From Candidatus Pelagibacterales bacterium (GTDB lineage: Bacteria > Pseudomonadota > Alphaproteobacteria > Rickettsiales > UBA1997), in the NCBI GenBank assembly GCA_016882165.1, contig VHBV01000011.1:1-14856 (forward strand): 14,856 bases of DNA, written 5' to 3'. Below are positions 1-6,337 of this stretch, in pieces. Under the pieces are notes generated by a model that searched no databases, had not been told where the DNA came from, and saw only the letters and a list, made by a program, of their open reading frames with translations. The translations under genes were made by a program, and so were the position numbers. Each line of letters begins with the position of its first letter. The stretch's first letter is position 1.

Positions 1-275
1 ACAACTATAACCATTATAAGGGCTATTGCGTAGAGAAAATAAGAAGCTCTGAATATTATATTGATATTTGTTAATGCAATTCCAATCATCAGCACAAAAA
101 ATACTGAAAAGAACAATAGTTGTTTTATCAGCCATGGTCTTAAACTGCCACCTCCAGCGGAGTAAAGCATTAAAAATCCAACTGATGCTAAAATAACTAT
201 CATTAAAATCAGCAACCAGTTGAGTTGTTCCAATTTTTTTGATAGAGGAATTTTTTCTTGATCGTTAAAAAGCAT
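1..275 (-). CDS. rodA: RodA (MrdB), SEDS-family peptidoglycan polymerase, N-terminal part
   Basis: The reverse strand reads from an ATG at 275 off the left edge, giving about 91 residues, so the 3' end is missing. The peptide has a short charged cytoplasmic start (MLFNDQEKIPLSKKLEQLNW) and then hydrophobic segments at roughly residues 20-40, 53-70 and 77-91. The stretch LMLYSAGGGSLRPWLIKQ matches the first periplasmic loop of RodA, where SAAGGS...PW..KQ is typical. By family knowledge, SEDS proteins polymerise lipid II glycan strands and RodA works with PBP2 in the elongasome for rod shape. FtsW is the alternative, but the GGGSLRPW loop fits RodA better. It is transcribed divergently from virB8 across a 168-bp spacer. 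No clear Shine-Dalgarno precedes the ATG. The catalytic Asp lies in the part outside the window. Confidence 0.85.
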   Translation of the reverse strand, partial: MLFNDQEKIPLSKKLEQLNWLLILMIVILASVGFLMLYSAGGGSLRPWLIKQLLFFSVFFVLMIGIALTNINIIFRASYFLYAIALIMVIV

Positions 276-322
276 TGTCTTTAGTTATAAAAAGTGCGTC
301 AAGGCAAGAAGGAGGCGGATTA

Positions 323-353
323 AAACATCTTGATATTATTAATCAAGATGTTT
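323..353. repeat. Perfect 12-bp inverted repeat (hairpin) in the rodA/virB8 divergent spacer
   Basis: Arms AAACATCTTGAT (323-334) and ATCAAGATGTTT (342-353) are exact reverse complements around a 7-nt loop. The spacer lies between two divergent genes, so neither needs a terminator here, and no proper T-run follows on either strand. It could be an operator for a dimeric regulator, a 5'-leader hairpin, or part of a dispersed palindromic repeat. The rest of 276-443 is AT-rich and I see no gene in it. Confidence 0.6.
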
Positions 354-443
354 ACCTTCACAATTGATATTTTTAATTTTTTAATTCAAATTTAGACTTA
401 AGTTAGAAGTGCTAATTTATTAAAGTTTAAGCTAACATTTTTC

Positions 444-1103
444 ATGCCTTTAGCAAAAAATTCAAACAAAAAAAACGAGTTAAAAGTAAAAAGTTGGTAT
501 TCAAATCGCTACCAAATTGTTGTTGTTCAGCGTAATATTCTTTTTATTTTTACTTTAGTTTCAATGATGTCAGTTGCTGTTGCCGTGTTTTTTGTAAAAC
601 ACGTTATGGCTTCAAAGTCTCTTGAACCTTATGTTATTGAAGTTGAAGAAAAAACAGGAATTGCAACCGTAGTTGATCAACTAACAGCACAAAGCTTTAC
701 TGGAAATCAGGTTGTAAGACAATATTTCATAAATCAGTTTATTCATGCTGCTAGTGGATATAACCCTAAAACTTACAAGGAAGATGCTGAAAAAATCAGA
801 CTATTTTCCACTCCAGGAATATATTCTGAGTTTCGTGGTCGTATAAATCCAAGGGCTCTTGGCGTTGACGCTGCAATTGACGTTAGAATAAAATCGATTC
901 AATTTCCAGATAATAACACTGCTCAAATTCGTTTATTAAAACAAATAAATTATTCAGCTTCAAAGGTTGAACAGGTAAATGAAGTCATCACGATGACATT
1001 TTACTTTACTGATGTGAACTTAACTATAGAAGAAAGATTGATTAACCCGCTTGGTTTTCAAGTTAGTCAGTACCTAATAGCAGAAGAGAAGTTTGACTAT
1101 TAG
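444..1103 (+). CDS. virB8: VirB8-family type IV secretion protein
   Basis: 219 aa, a usual length for VirB8. The layout is a short basic cytoplasmic N-terminus (1-30), one transmembrane helix at about 31-51, then a periplasmic NTF2-like domain (about 60-219). The family's C-terminal signature NPLGF is at 201-205, followed by QVSQY. The segment SWYSNRYQIVVVQRN just before the helix is also typical. VirB8 is a bitopic inner-membrane assembly factor that contacts VirB9, VirB10 and other parts of the channel. The ATG at 444 is the first in frame and has no evident Shine-Dalgarno. virB9 follows after 114 bp in the same direction, so co-transcription is likely. Rickettsiales often carry two VirB8 copies, and which one this is cannot be told from the window. 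virB10, virB11 and virD4 are absent here. Confidence 0.93.
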   Translation: MPLAKNSNKKNELKVKSWYSNRYQIVVVQRNILFIFTLVSMMSVAVAVFFVKHVMASKSLEPYVIEVEEKTGIATVVDQLTAQSFTGNQVVRQYFINQFIHAASGYNPKTYKEDAEKIRLFSTPGIYSEFRGRINPRALGVDAAIDVRIKSIQFPDNNTAQIRLLKQINYSASKVEQVNEVITMTFYFTDVNLTIEERLINPLGFQVSQYLIAEEKFDY

Positions 1104-1217
1104 TTTTTGCAATTTGTGGTCTTTTTTTACAATTAGGCATAATTTCTGTGAAATTAATCTTTCATCGGTTGCTTTTTAGTTGTAAGCGATTTTGATTTAT
1201 AAAAAAGATAAAATTTA

Positions 1218-2087
1218 GTGATAAAAAAACTTATTACCAAAATACAAAATTATTTATCAAAAACTTGTAAAGCGTTTTTGCTTGCTTCAATTTGCTGCTT
1301 ATTTATTTGCTCTGAATCATTTTGCCAACAAGTTCCTGTTACTACAGACTCAAGAATTAGAACTTTGGTGTATAATGCCAATGAAGTTTATGAACTAAAA
1401 TTTTATTACGGTTACCAGTCATTTATTGAATTTTCTGAAGATGAAGAAATTGAAATGATTTCAATTGGCGAAGCTTTCGCTTGGAGACTAACTCCGGCTG
1501 GCAAAAGGCTTTTTGTGCGACCTCTTGAGATTGCAGCTCATACTAATATGACTATTATCACCAATAAAAGAACTTACCACTTTGATATAAGATCTGGCGA
1601 ATATGAAGGGAAAGCAGATGAAGAGTTAGTTTATACGGTAAGATTTTTCTATCCACAAATTGGTCAACCTTTACCAATTCCTCAGCGTCTAACAGCGCCT
1701 AATCCAGCTAAAAAGCCAGAGCAAATGTCTGTTATTAAAACCCCAGTTCCTCCTTCAAGAGTTGACGAAAAATTACCGCCACAAATTAGTAGAAATCCGG
1801 ATAATTCAGATTTGAATTTTGATTTCAGTTTGGCAGGAACTTCAGATAATATAATGCCAATTAAAGTTTATGACGATGGCAAAGAAACATTTTTTCAATT
1901 TGCCAATGATAATTTAATTGTGCCTTCAATAAATTTGGCTGACTTGAATGGAGGTGAACAACCTTTAAACTATATAATTCGTGATGGATTTGTTGTGGTT
2001 CCTGTTGTGGGAAGACAATTTACTTTAAGATTAGCAGATAGTTTAATTTGTATTTATAATAATAAACTACTTGGCTTTAGAAGGTAA
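1218..2087 (+). CDS. virB9: VirB9-family type IV secretion protein (TrbG/VirB9)
   Basis: 289 aa, full length for VirB9. The start is a GTG at 1218; no in-frame ATG exists before the conserved domain, and the GTG start retains a secretion signal (basic 1-18, hydrophobic 19-31, likely cleavage near 36). The N-terminal VirB9 domain (about 45-145) has IRTLVYNANEVY, FAWRLTPAGKRLFVRP and TNMTIITNKRTYHF. A proline-rich linker spans about 146-200. The C-terminal domain (about 200-285) has MPIKVYDDGKETFFQF and FVVVPVVGRQFTLR, the part that in other systems joins VirB7 and VirB10 in the outer-membrane core. Both domains look intact, unlike the shortened second VirB9 copy of some Rickettsiales. It lies downstream of virB8. 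I found no VirB7-like lipoprotein in the 114-bp gap. The last 11 bp overlap the end of the convergent protease gene. Confidence 0.93.
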   Translation: MIKKLITKIQNYLSKTCKAFLLASICCLFICSESFCQQVPVTTDSRIRTLVYNANEVYELKFYYGYQSFIEFSEDEEIEMISIGEAFAWRLTPAGKRLFVRPLEIAAHTNMTIITNKRTYHFDIRSGEYEGKADEELVYTVRFFYPQIGQPLPIPQRLTAPNPAKKPEQMSVIKTPVPPSRVDEKLPPQISRNPDNSDLNFDFSLAGTSDNIMPIKVYDDGKETFFQFANDNLIVPSINLADLNGGEQPLNYIIRDGFVVVPVVGRQFTLRLADSLICIYNNKLLGFRR

Positions 2088-2682
2088 GAATTAAGCTATC
2101 ACGATAAAATTCATATTTTTTGCAATTACGCAAAAAACTCATTCCTAAAAGAGAAGTTCCCATATCCGCATTATTAACGGATGCGTTAATATTTGATAAT
2201 TCTATATTTCCAATAACAAATTTTTCTAGGACCACGCTGGCACCAAAAGAACTTCCATTAGCTGTTTGATATCTTTTGTTAAAGGTTAAGTTATTAATAT
2301 TCAGTCCAACTTTTTTGGCATCATTGATGTTTAAAACAATATCGCTTGCGCCAGTATCAACCATGAATCTTACTTGTTGACTATTAATTAAAACATTAAT
2401 GTAAAAGTGGCCGTCATCTGACAATTTTACTACCAACTGATTTTCTTTGTTAACTCTAGCTTTTGAAGGATTGATTTCAGCAAAAAGACGGTTCTTAAAA
2501 TCTGAAAATTCATAGCGATAACTATAAAGCGAAATTATGATTAAAGCTATTAAAGACCAAATTCCTAAATATTTTAAAGTTTTGGAAAAAGGTAATTTGC
2601 GTGAACCTAAGTTTCCAACTAAAACTAATAAAATTAATAGAGAATAAATAAAATGTTGCCAGTCTGATGAGCTTAGATCCAT
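2077..2682 (-). CDS. Membrane-anchored retropepsin-like aspartic protease (TIGR02281/APRc-like)
   Basis: 201 aa. Two hydrophobic segments lie at about 11-24 and 37-54, followed by a soluble domain. The catalytic motif DTGAS is at 109-113, preceded by the beta-strand VRFMV. The second hydrophobic-glycine motif SLLGMSFL is at 177-184. One such motif set per chain means that an active enzyme must dimerise, as retropepsins do. The family is widespread in alphaproteobacteria, and its Rickettsia conorii member APRc has been characterised as a retropepsin-type enzyme. The substrate here is unknown. The protein probably sits in the inner membrane with the protease domain in the periplasm, though topology is inferred. 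It lies 13 bp downstream of hisC on the same strand and is probably co-transcribed. It converges on virB9 with an 11-bp overlap and no visible terminator. Confidence 0.85.
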   Translation of the reverse strand: MDLSSSDWQHFIYSLLILLVLVGNLGSRKLPFSKTLKYLGIWSLIALIIISLYSYRYEFSDFKNRLFAEINPSKARVNKENQLVVKLSDDGHFYINVLINSQQVRFMVDTGASDIVLNINDAKKVGLNINNLTFNKRYQTANGSSFGASVVLEKFVIGNIELSNINASVNNADMGTSLLGMSFLRNCKKYEFYRDSLILTF

Positions 2683-2695
2683 ATTTATTAATTAT

Positions 2696-3778
2696 TTAGG
2701 CTAGATTTTTTAAAACTTTTAGAACTTCTAAATTTTCTTCTTCAGTTCCTATTGTAATTCTAAGGCAAGTTGGTAATCCGTAAGCTTGCATTTCACGTAC
2801 AATAATTGAATTTTCTAGCAATTTATTATTCGCATTGTGACAATTCTCAATTGATCCAAAATCAACTAAAATAAAGTTGGCAATTGATGGATAAGCTTTG
2901 ACAGTTTTGATTTTTGTCAATTCTTCAAAGAAGATATCTAGCCATTTTTTATTATGATTAACTGACTTTGCAAAAAATTCTTCATCCGTTAAACTTGCTA
3001 AAGCTGCTTTTTGTGCTGCCTCACTTACGTTAAAAGGACCACGAACTTTATTCAAAATATTTGCAATTTCTTCTGAAGAATAGCACCAGCCAATTCTTAA
3101 TGATGCCAGTCCATAAATTTTCGAAAATGTTCTAGTAGTGACGACGTTTGAATATTGATTAACTAACTCGATAGCATTTGGATAATCTTTTTCTATAACA
3201 AATTCTTCATAAGCATGATCAAGAACAATTAAAATGTTTTTTGGAGTTTGAGAAATTAGTTTTTCTACTTCAGATTTATTTAAATAAGATCCAGTAGGAT
3301 TATTTGGATTGGCAATAAAAATAATTTTAGTTTTTGTGGTAATTGCTGCTAAAATTGCATCAATGTCAGTCTTTAGGTTTTTTTCTTTAACTTTTATTGC
3401 TTTTGCTCCAACTCTTTTTGCAGAAATTGGATACATTAAAAAACCATGTTCGCTGTAAATTATTTCATCATCATGACCAGCAAAAGCTGCAGTTAGAAGT
3501 GCCAATATCTCATCGGATCCAGCGCCACAAACAATTCTGTCAGCACTAATATTGTTCTTATTGGCAATTCCTTCTCTTAGGTTTGCACAAGATCCATCTG
3601 GATAACGAGCAATTTCTAAAGCACAGTTTCTATAAGCTTCAATAGCCTCTTTACTTGCACCAAGAGCATTTTCATTTGAAGATAATTTTATAATTTTATT
3701 TTTTGCATTGCTAATTTTAGCCTTACCCGGTTTGTAATTTTCAATTTCAGATAAATAGTTATGAGCGATTGGTTTCAT
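2696..3778 (-). CDS. hisC: Histidinol-phosphate aminotransferase-like, PLP fold type I
   Basis: 360 aa, normal HisC length. Key sites are SSNENALG (33-40), ARYPDGS (57-63), the PLP-phosphate strand GAGSDE (85-90), NPNNPTG (157-163), VLDHAYEEF (185-193) with the PLP-pyridine Asp, and the Schiff-base lysine K220 in TRTFSKIYGLASLRIGW. HisC converts imidazole-acetol phosphate to histidinol phosphate, but alphaproteobacterial relatives also transaminate aromatic keto acids. No other his gene, nor a prephenate or arogenate dehydrogenase gene, is in the window. The substrate is therefore open, and an aromatic or broad-range aminotransferase is a real alternative. The ATG at 3778 follows an A-rich stretch without a Shine-Dalgarno. 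The protease gene follows after 13 bp. Confidence 0.88.
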   Translation of the reverse strand: MKPIAHNYLSEIENYKPGKAKISNAKNKIIKLSSNENALGASKEAIEAYRNCALEIARYPDGSCANLREGIANKNNISADRIVCGAGSDEILALLTAAFAGHDDEIIYSEHGFLMYPISAKRVGAKAIKVKEKNLKTDIDAILAAITTKTKIIFIANPNNPTGSYLNKSEVEKLISQTPKNILIVLDHAYEEFVIEKDYPNAIELVNQYSNVVTTRTFSKIYGLASLRIGWCYSSEEIANILNKVRGPFNVSEAAQKAALASLTDEEFFAKSVNHNKKWLDIFFEELTKIKTVKAYPSIANFILVDFGSIENCHNANNKLLENSIIVREMQAYGLPTCLRITIGTEEENLEVLKVLKNLA

Positions 3779-3811
3779 TTTTTTTAATAGTTTGGTATGT
3801 ATGAAAATGCA

Positions 3812-3840
3812 GTTTTATTGAAACTAATTGTTCTTGACAA
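3812..3840 (-). promoter_or_regulatory. Candidate hisC promoter
   Basis: On the reverse strand TTGTCA (3840-3835) is followed after 17 bp by TAAAAC (3817-3812), about 34 bp before the hisC ATG. The -35 is good and the -10 is poor (4 of 6 matches). In such AT-rich DNA this may be chance. The 122-bp spacer 3779-3900 holds no gene that I can see. Confidence 0.3.
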
Positions 3841-3900
3841 TCGATTTTAATAACAACAAGTCTCATGATGACAGTATTTATTAGTATGGAGTTATCTAAT

Positions 3901-4815
3901 TTAATTATTTTTAATAGTTGTAATTAATTGTTGTAATTCTTCAATTTCAGAAAATTTAATAGTAATCTTACCATTATTTTTAAAAGAGTTATAAAAAATT
4001 TTTGTTTCCATCTTAAGCAATGCTGATAATTCATTTTCTAAATCATTCACAAATTTGCTGTTAACAAATTTAGTTTTTTGTTCAGTTTTTACTGTAGCAA
4101 TATTTAAATTTAAATTCTCATTAGCTTTTTCAATTTTTTCATCTCTTACTAAGTTTTCTACGTCTCTTACGTTTAAAGAATCGTTAATAACTTGCTGAGC
4201 CAATTTTTCAGGATCTTTTGAATTTATCAATGCTCGTGCATGACCCATTGAAATCAACTTTTTATCTAAAAGTTCTCTAACAATTTGTGGTAGTGTTAAT
4301 AATCTTAAAAGGTTTGTTACGTGACTTCTACTTTTGCCAACTCTTTTTGCAACTTGATCTTGAGTATATGAAAATTCTTCAATTAATTGTTTATATCCTA
4401 AAGCCTCTTCAATTAATGATAAGTCGCTTCTTTGGACATTTTCAATAATTGCTAACTCAAGAGCTTCGTGGTTATTAATTTTTTTAACAATTGCCGAAAT
4501 TTTGGTTAATCCTGCAAGTTTAGCAGCACGAAATCTACGCTCACCGGCAATAATTTCGTAATGATTTTCATCATCTGATTTTCTTACAACAATTGGTTGA
4601 ATTAATCCATTTTCTTTAATTGAATTCGATAACTCTTCGAGCTCTTCTTGGTTAAATGTTTTTCTAGGTTGATAAATTCCGGCAATAATTTTGCCAAGAG
4701 AAATTGATTCAACAAAGCTTCTTTCTTCTTGATTTTCTGGTAAAGTGTCTTTTTTTAATTTGCTGTCACCAAGTAAAGCTGATAATCCTCGTCCTAATTT
4801 TTTATCTTGTTGCAT
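3901..4815 (-). CDS. parB: ParB/Spo0J chromosome partitioning protein (CTPase, parS binder)
   Basis: 304 aa, typical length. The N-terminus KKLGRGLSALLGD (5-17) is the usual ParA-interacting start. The ParB/Srx nucleotide-binding domain has IYQPRKTF (47-54), GERRFRAAK (91-99) and ENVQRSDLS (125-133), the CTP-binding signature region. A helix-turn-helix at about 151-173 (TQDQVAKRVGKSRSHVTNLL) reads parS. The segment 225-255 is rich in N, E and K and looks like a linker before the C-terminal dimerisation domain. ParB loads at parS, spreads as a CTP-dependent clamp, and is moved by ParA. Cognate parS sites are at 5957, 6024 and 6338. The ATG at 4815 is preceded by a run of A and T with no Shine-Dalgarno. 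parA lies upstream on the same strand but 280 bp away, an unusually wide gap. Confidence 0.96.
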   Translation of the reverse strand: MQQDKKLGRGLSALLGDSKLKKDTLPENQEERSFVESISLGKIIAGIYQPRKTFNQEELEELSNSIKENGLIQPIVVRKSDDENHYEIIAGERRFRAAKLAGLTKISAIVKKINNHEALELAIIENVQRSDLSLIEEALGYKQLIEEFSYTQDQVAKRVGKSRSHVTNLLRLLTLPQIVRELLDKKLISMGHARALINSKDPEKLAQQVINDSLNVRDVENLVRDEKIEKANENLNLNIATVKTEQKTKFVNSKFVNDLENELSALLKMETKIFYNSFKNNGKITIKFSEIEELQQLITTIKNN

Positions 4816-4839
4816 ATATTATATTATTATTAGTTTAAT

Positions 4840-4980
4840 TTAGCATTTTTTGAATTCTCCGGCGCTTCGCGCCACCTCCTTTTTACTTAAATTTAATTTT
4901 TCTAAGTAAGAAGTTTTAATTGCTAAAGCAATTGTAAGAGATGATAAGAATAGAGCCCTCTTTGTAAAAGAGTGTGTCAT
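4840..4980 (-). CDS. Possible small ORF (46 aa) between parA and parB, unrecognised
   Basis: An ATG at 4980 opens 46 codons ending in TAA at 4840, on the same strand as parA and parB. The peptide starts MTHSFTKRALFLSSLTIALA, a basic start followed by a short hydrophobic stretch like a signal or membrane segment. It ends KKEVARSAGEFKKC. Its last third is encoded by the GC-rich hairpin at 4861-4873. There is no Shine-Dalgarno, and the start codon lies in the arm of another hairpin. I recognise no family. It could be a chance frame, or a reading frame carried by a palindromic repeat. Confidence 0.2.
   Translation of the reverse strand: MTHSFTKRALFLSSLTIALAIKTSYLEKLNLSKKEVARSAGEFKKC
4861..4873. 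repeat. GC-rich hairpin GGCGC-TTC-GCGCC
   Basis: A 5-bp perfect stem with a 3-nt loop, all G/C in the stem, flanked by CACCTCC, in a spacer that is otherwise about 70% A+T. On the reverse strand it follows AAAAAGGAGGTG. The abrupt base composition suggests an inserted dispersed repeat or RNA hairpin. No T-run follows in either direction, so it is not a standard terminator. Confidence 0.5.
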
Positions 4981-4998
4981 TTGATTTTATTAAATGAC
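4918..4998. repeat. Cluster of three short hairpins in the parA-parB spacer
   Basis: Three perfect stems stand close together: AATTGC/GCAATT (4918-4923 with 4928-4933), CTCTTT/AAAGAG (4958-4963 with 4967-4972) and GTCATTT/AAATGAC (4976-4982 with 4992-4998). Each alone could be chance. Together with the hairpins at 4861 and 5030 they make the spacer unusually rich in palindromes, as in a decayed palindromic repeat or a structured intercistronic RNA. Confidence 0.4.
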
Positions 4999-5029
4999 GG
5001 GTGATTTATTTTTGGTAATTATACCGTAA

Positions 5030-5075
5030 TAACAAGTGTCATCCCTCGCTGAGGCTTAGATAACAGTACTTGTTA
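5030..5075. repeat. Nested inverted repeat downstream of parA
   Basis: Outer arms TAACAAGT (5030-5037) and ACTTGTTA (5068-5075) are perfect complements. Inside them CCTC-GCT-GAGG (5044-5054) forms a second small stem. The element starts 20 bp past the parA stop. The inner text TGTCATCCC resembles the edges of dispersed palindromic repeats that I know from Rickettsiales genomes; that resemblance is a weak inference. It may act as an attenuator or RNA-stability element between parA and parB. Confidence 0.45.
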
Positions 5076-5095
5076 AGATAGTAAGTTACTTAATT

Positions 5096-5881
5096 TTATT
5101 TTTTTTCCTCTCTTTCTAAAATTTCTTTTGCTAACTTCATGTAAGCAATTGATCCACTGCATTTTGCATCATATATTATTCCAGGAATTCCATGAGAAGG
5201 AGCTTCTGACATTTTTACGTTACGTGGAATTGAATTTTTGAAAACTTTATCTTTTAAGAAATTTCTTACATCAATTTCAACTTGTTCAGTAAGTTTATTG
5301 CGACGATCATGCATTGTTAAAACAATACCGCTAATTTTTAGGTGATGGTTTAAATTTTCTTTTACTAAATCAAGGCTTGTTAGTAAGTGACTTAATCCTT
5401 CCAAGGCAAAAAACTCGCACTGCATAGGAATTAATACTGAGTCAGAAGTTGTTAAAGCATTAATAGTAAGAAGACCAAGAGAAGGTGGACAATCAATCAA
5501 TATGTAGTCATAATCGTGAATTACTTGAGCAAGAGCATTTTTTAATATAAATTCTCTTTGTTTTATATTAACTAACTCAACCTCTCCTGCTGACAAATCA
5601 ACAGTTGAGGTGATAATATGTAGATTCGGAATATTGGTTGGAATAATTGCACCTTTACAGTCACACTCATTAATTAAAATCTCGTAACTAGTTTTTTGTC
5701 TTTGTGATTGTGGAATTCCAAAACCAGTACTGCTATTTCCCTGAGGATCTAAATCAACAAGCAAAACTTTTCTTTTGATTGCCGCAAAAGCTGTTGCAAG
5801 ATTTACTGCTGTTGTGGTCTTTCCAACTCCACCTTTCTGATTTACAATAGAAAAAACTTTTGCTTTTTTACGATGACTCAT
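5096..5881 (-). CDS. parA: ParA/Soj chromosome partitioning ATPase
   Basis: 261 aa from the ATG at 5881. A frame extension to a TTG at 5911 would add 10 residues, but the family starts close to the P-loop, so I prefer the ATG. The deviant Walker A KGGVGKTTT is at 16-24, with signature lysine K16. Walker A' is LLVDLDPQGNSSTGFG and Walker B is YILIDCPPSLGLL. There is no N-terminal HTH, so this is the chromosomal (type Ib-like) form. ParA-ATP binds DNA non-specifically and is released by ParB, which moves the parS region to the cell poles. The gene heads the parA-parB unit. Alphaproteobacteria usually have mnmG and rsmG just upstream, but here tadA is there. A promoter abutting a parS site suggests ParB feedback. 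Neither start has a clear Shine-Dalgarno. Confidence 0.96.
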   Translation of the reverse strand: MSHRKKAKVFSIVNQKGGVGKTTTAVNLATAFAAIKRKVLLVDLDPQGNSSTGFGIPQSQRQKTSYEILINECDCKGAIIPTNIPNLHIITSTVDLSAGEVELVNIKQREFILKNALAQVIHDYDYILIDCPPSLGLLTINALTTSDSVLIPMQCEFFALEGLSHLLTSLDLVKENLNHHLKISGIVLTMHDRRNKLTEQVEIDVRNFLKDKVFKNSIPRNVKMSEAPSHGIPGIIYDAKCSGSIAYMKLAKEILEREEKK

Positions 5882-5927
5882 AGATATGAAAGTTTTATTA
5901 ATAATTCTCAAATAATTGCAAATATTA

Positions 5928-5955
5928 AATTTATTTAAACCAATAATTTTGTCAA
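5928..5955 (-). promoter_or_regulatory. Likely parA promoter abutting parS
   Basis: On the reverse strand a perfect TTGACA (5955-5950) is followed after 16 bp by TAAATT (5933-5928). This places the transcript start about 40 bp before the parA ATG. The -35 box is 1 bp from the parS site at 5957-5972. ParB bound there would cover or crowd the promoter, so autoregulation is plausible. Confidence 0.5.
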
Positions 5956-5956
5956 A

Positions 5957-5972
5957 TGTTTCATGTGAAACA
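5957..5972. promoter_or_regulatory. parS site 1 (TGTTTCATGTGAAACA)
   Basis: This differs from the canonical bacterial parS TGTTTCACGTGAAACA at one central base (C to T). The outer palindrome extends three more bases on each side (AAA...TTT). It sits upstream of parA, next to its putative promoter. It is the binding and CTP-clamp loading site for the ParB encoded at 3901-4815. Confidence 0.92.
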
Positions 5973-6023
5973 TTTAGTATTTTTTTATAAAATAATAAAA
6001 ATTGTAACTTTTTGATTTAATAA

Positions 6024-6039
6024 TGTTTCATGTGAAACA
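6024..6039. promoter_or_regulatory. parS site 2 (TGTTTCATGTGAAACA)
   Basis: Identical to site 1, including the central T variant, and 67 bp from it start to start. The flanks differ partly (TAA on the left, TTA on the right), so this is a separate functional site rather than a longer duplicated block. Confidence 0.92.
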
Positions 6040-6172
6040 TTATTAAGATAATTTATATAGAAGATATTGATAGTTTATTGTCAGTAATAGAATAATGATT
6101 TGCTATCTATATTTAGTATCAATGGGTTTTTGTTCCTGTGAATATTGAAGAGGGGGCTTATAATTTAAGAAG

Positions 6173-6193
6173 TAACTCTTGATCAAAGAGTTA
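6173..6193. repeat. 8-bp hairpin in the parS spacer
   Basis: TAACTCTT (6173-6180) pairs with AAGAGTTA (6186-6193) around GATCA. On the forward strand it is followed by A's, not T's, so it is a poor terminator. The stretch 6040-6337, between parS sites 2 and 3, holds no gene, tRNA-like fold or DnaA box that I can see, only AT-rich DNA and a looser 8-bp inverted repeat (ACTTAACT at 6214-6221, AGTTAAGT at 6275-6282). Confidence 0.35.
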
Positions 6194-6337
6194 AAAAAGT
6201 AGTTCAATTGCTTACTTAACTGCTAGTTATAATTTTGATATATATAAAATATTAAAAATTAAAACCTATTTTCTAGTTAAGTTTCTGACTTTAATTAGTG
6301 CGGAGTTTAATCTATCGATAGTGTATTTTTTCTGAAT

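Noticed and set aside
1104..1217. Possible VirB7 lipoprotein between virB8 and virB9
   Set aside because: The longest frame seen (GTG at 1148) is about 15 codons and has no lipobox.
3834..3839. Perfect TTGACA on the forward strand upstream of hisC
   Set aside because: No fitting -10 box and no forward gene follows; the same bases read in reverse give the candidate hisC -35.
5882..5911. TTG start adding 10 residues to ParA
   Set aside because: The ATG at 5881 gives the expected short N-terminus before the P-loop; the TTG has no better ribosome site.
6040..6337. Replication origin features or a small RNA between parS sites
   Set aside because: No DnaA box, no CtrA-type TTAA-N7-TTAA, and no tRNA-like or GC-rich fold seen; only AT-rich DNA with weak hairpins.
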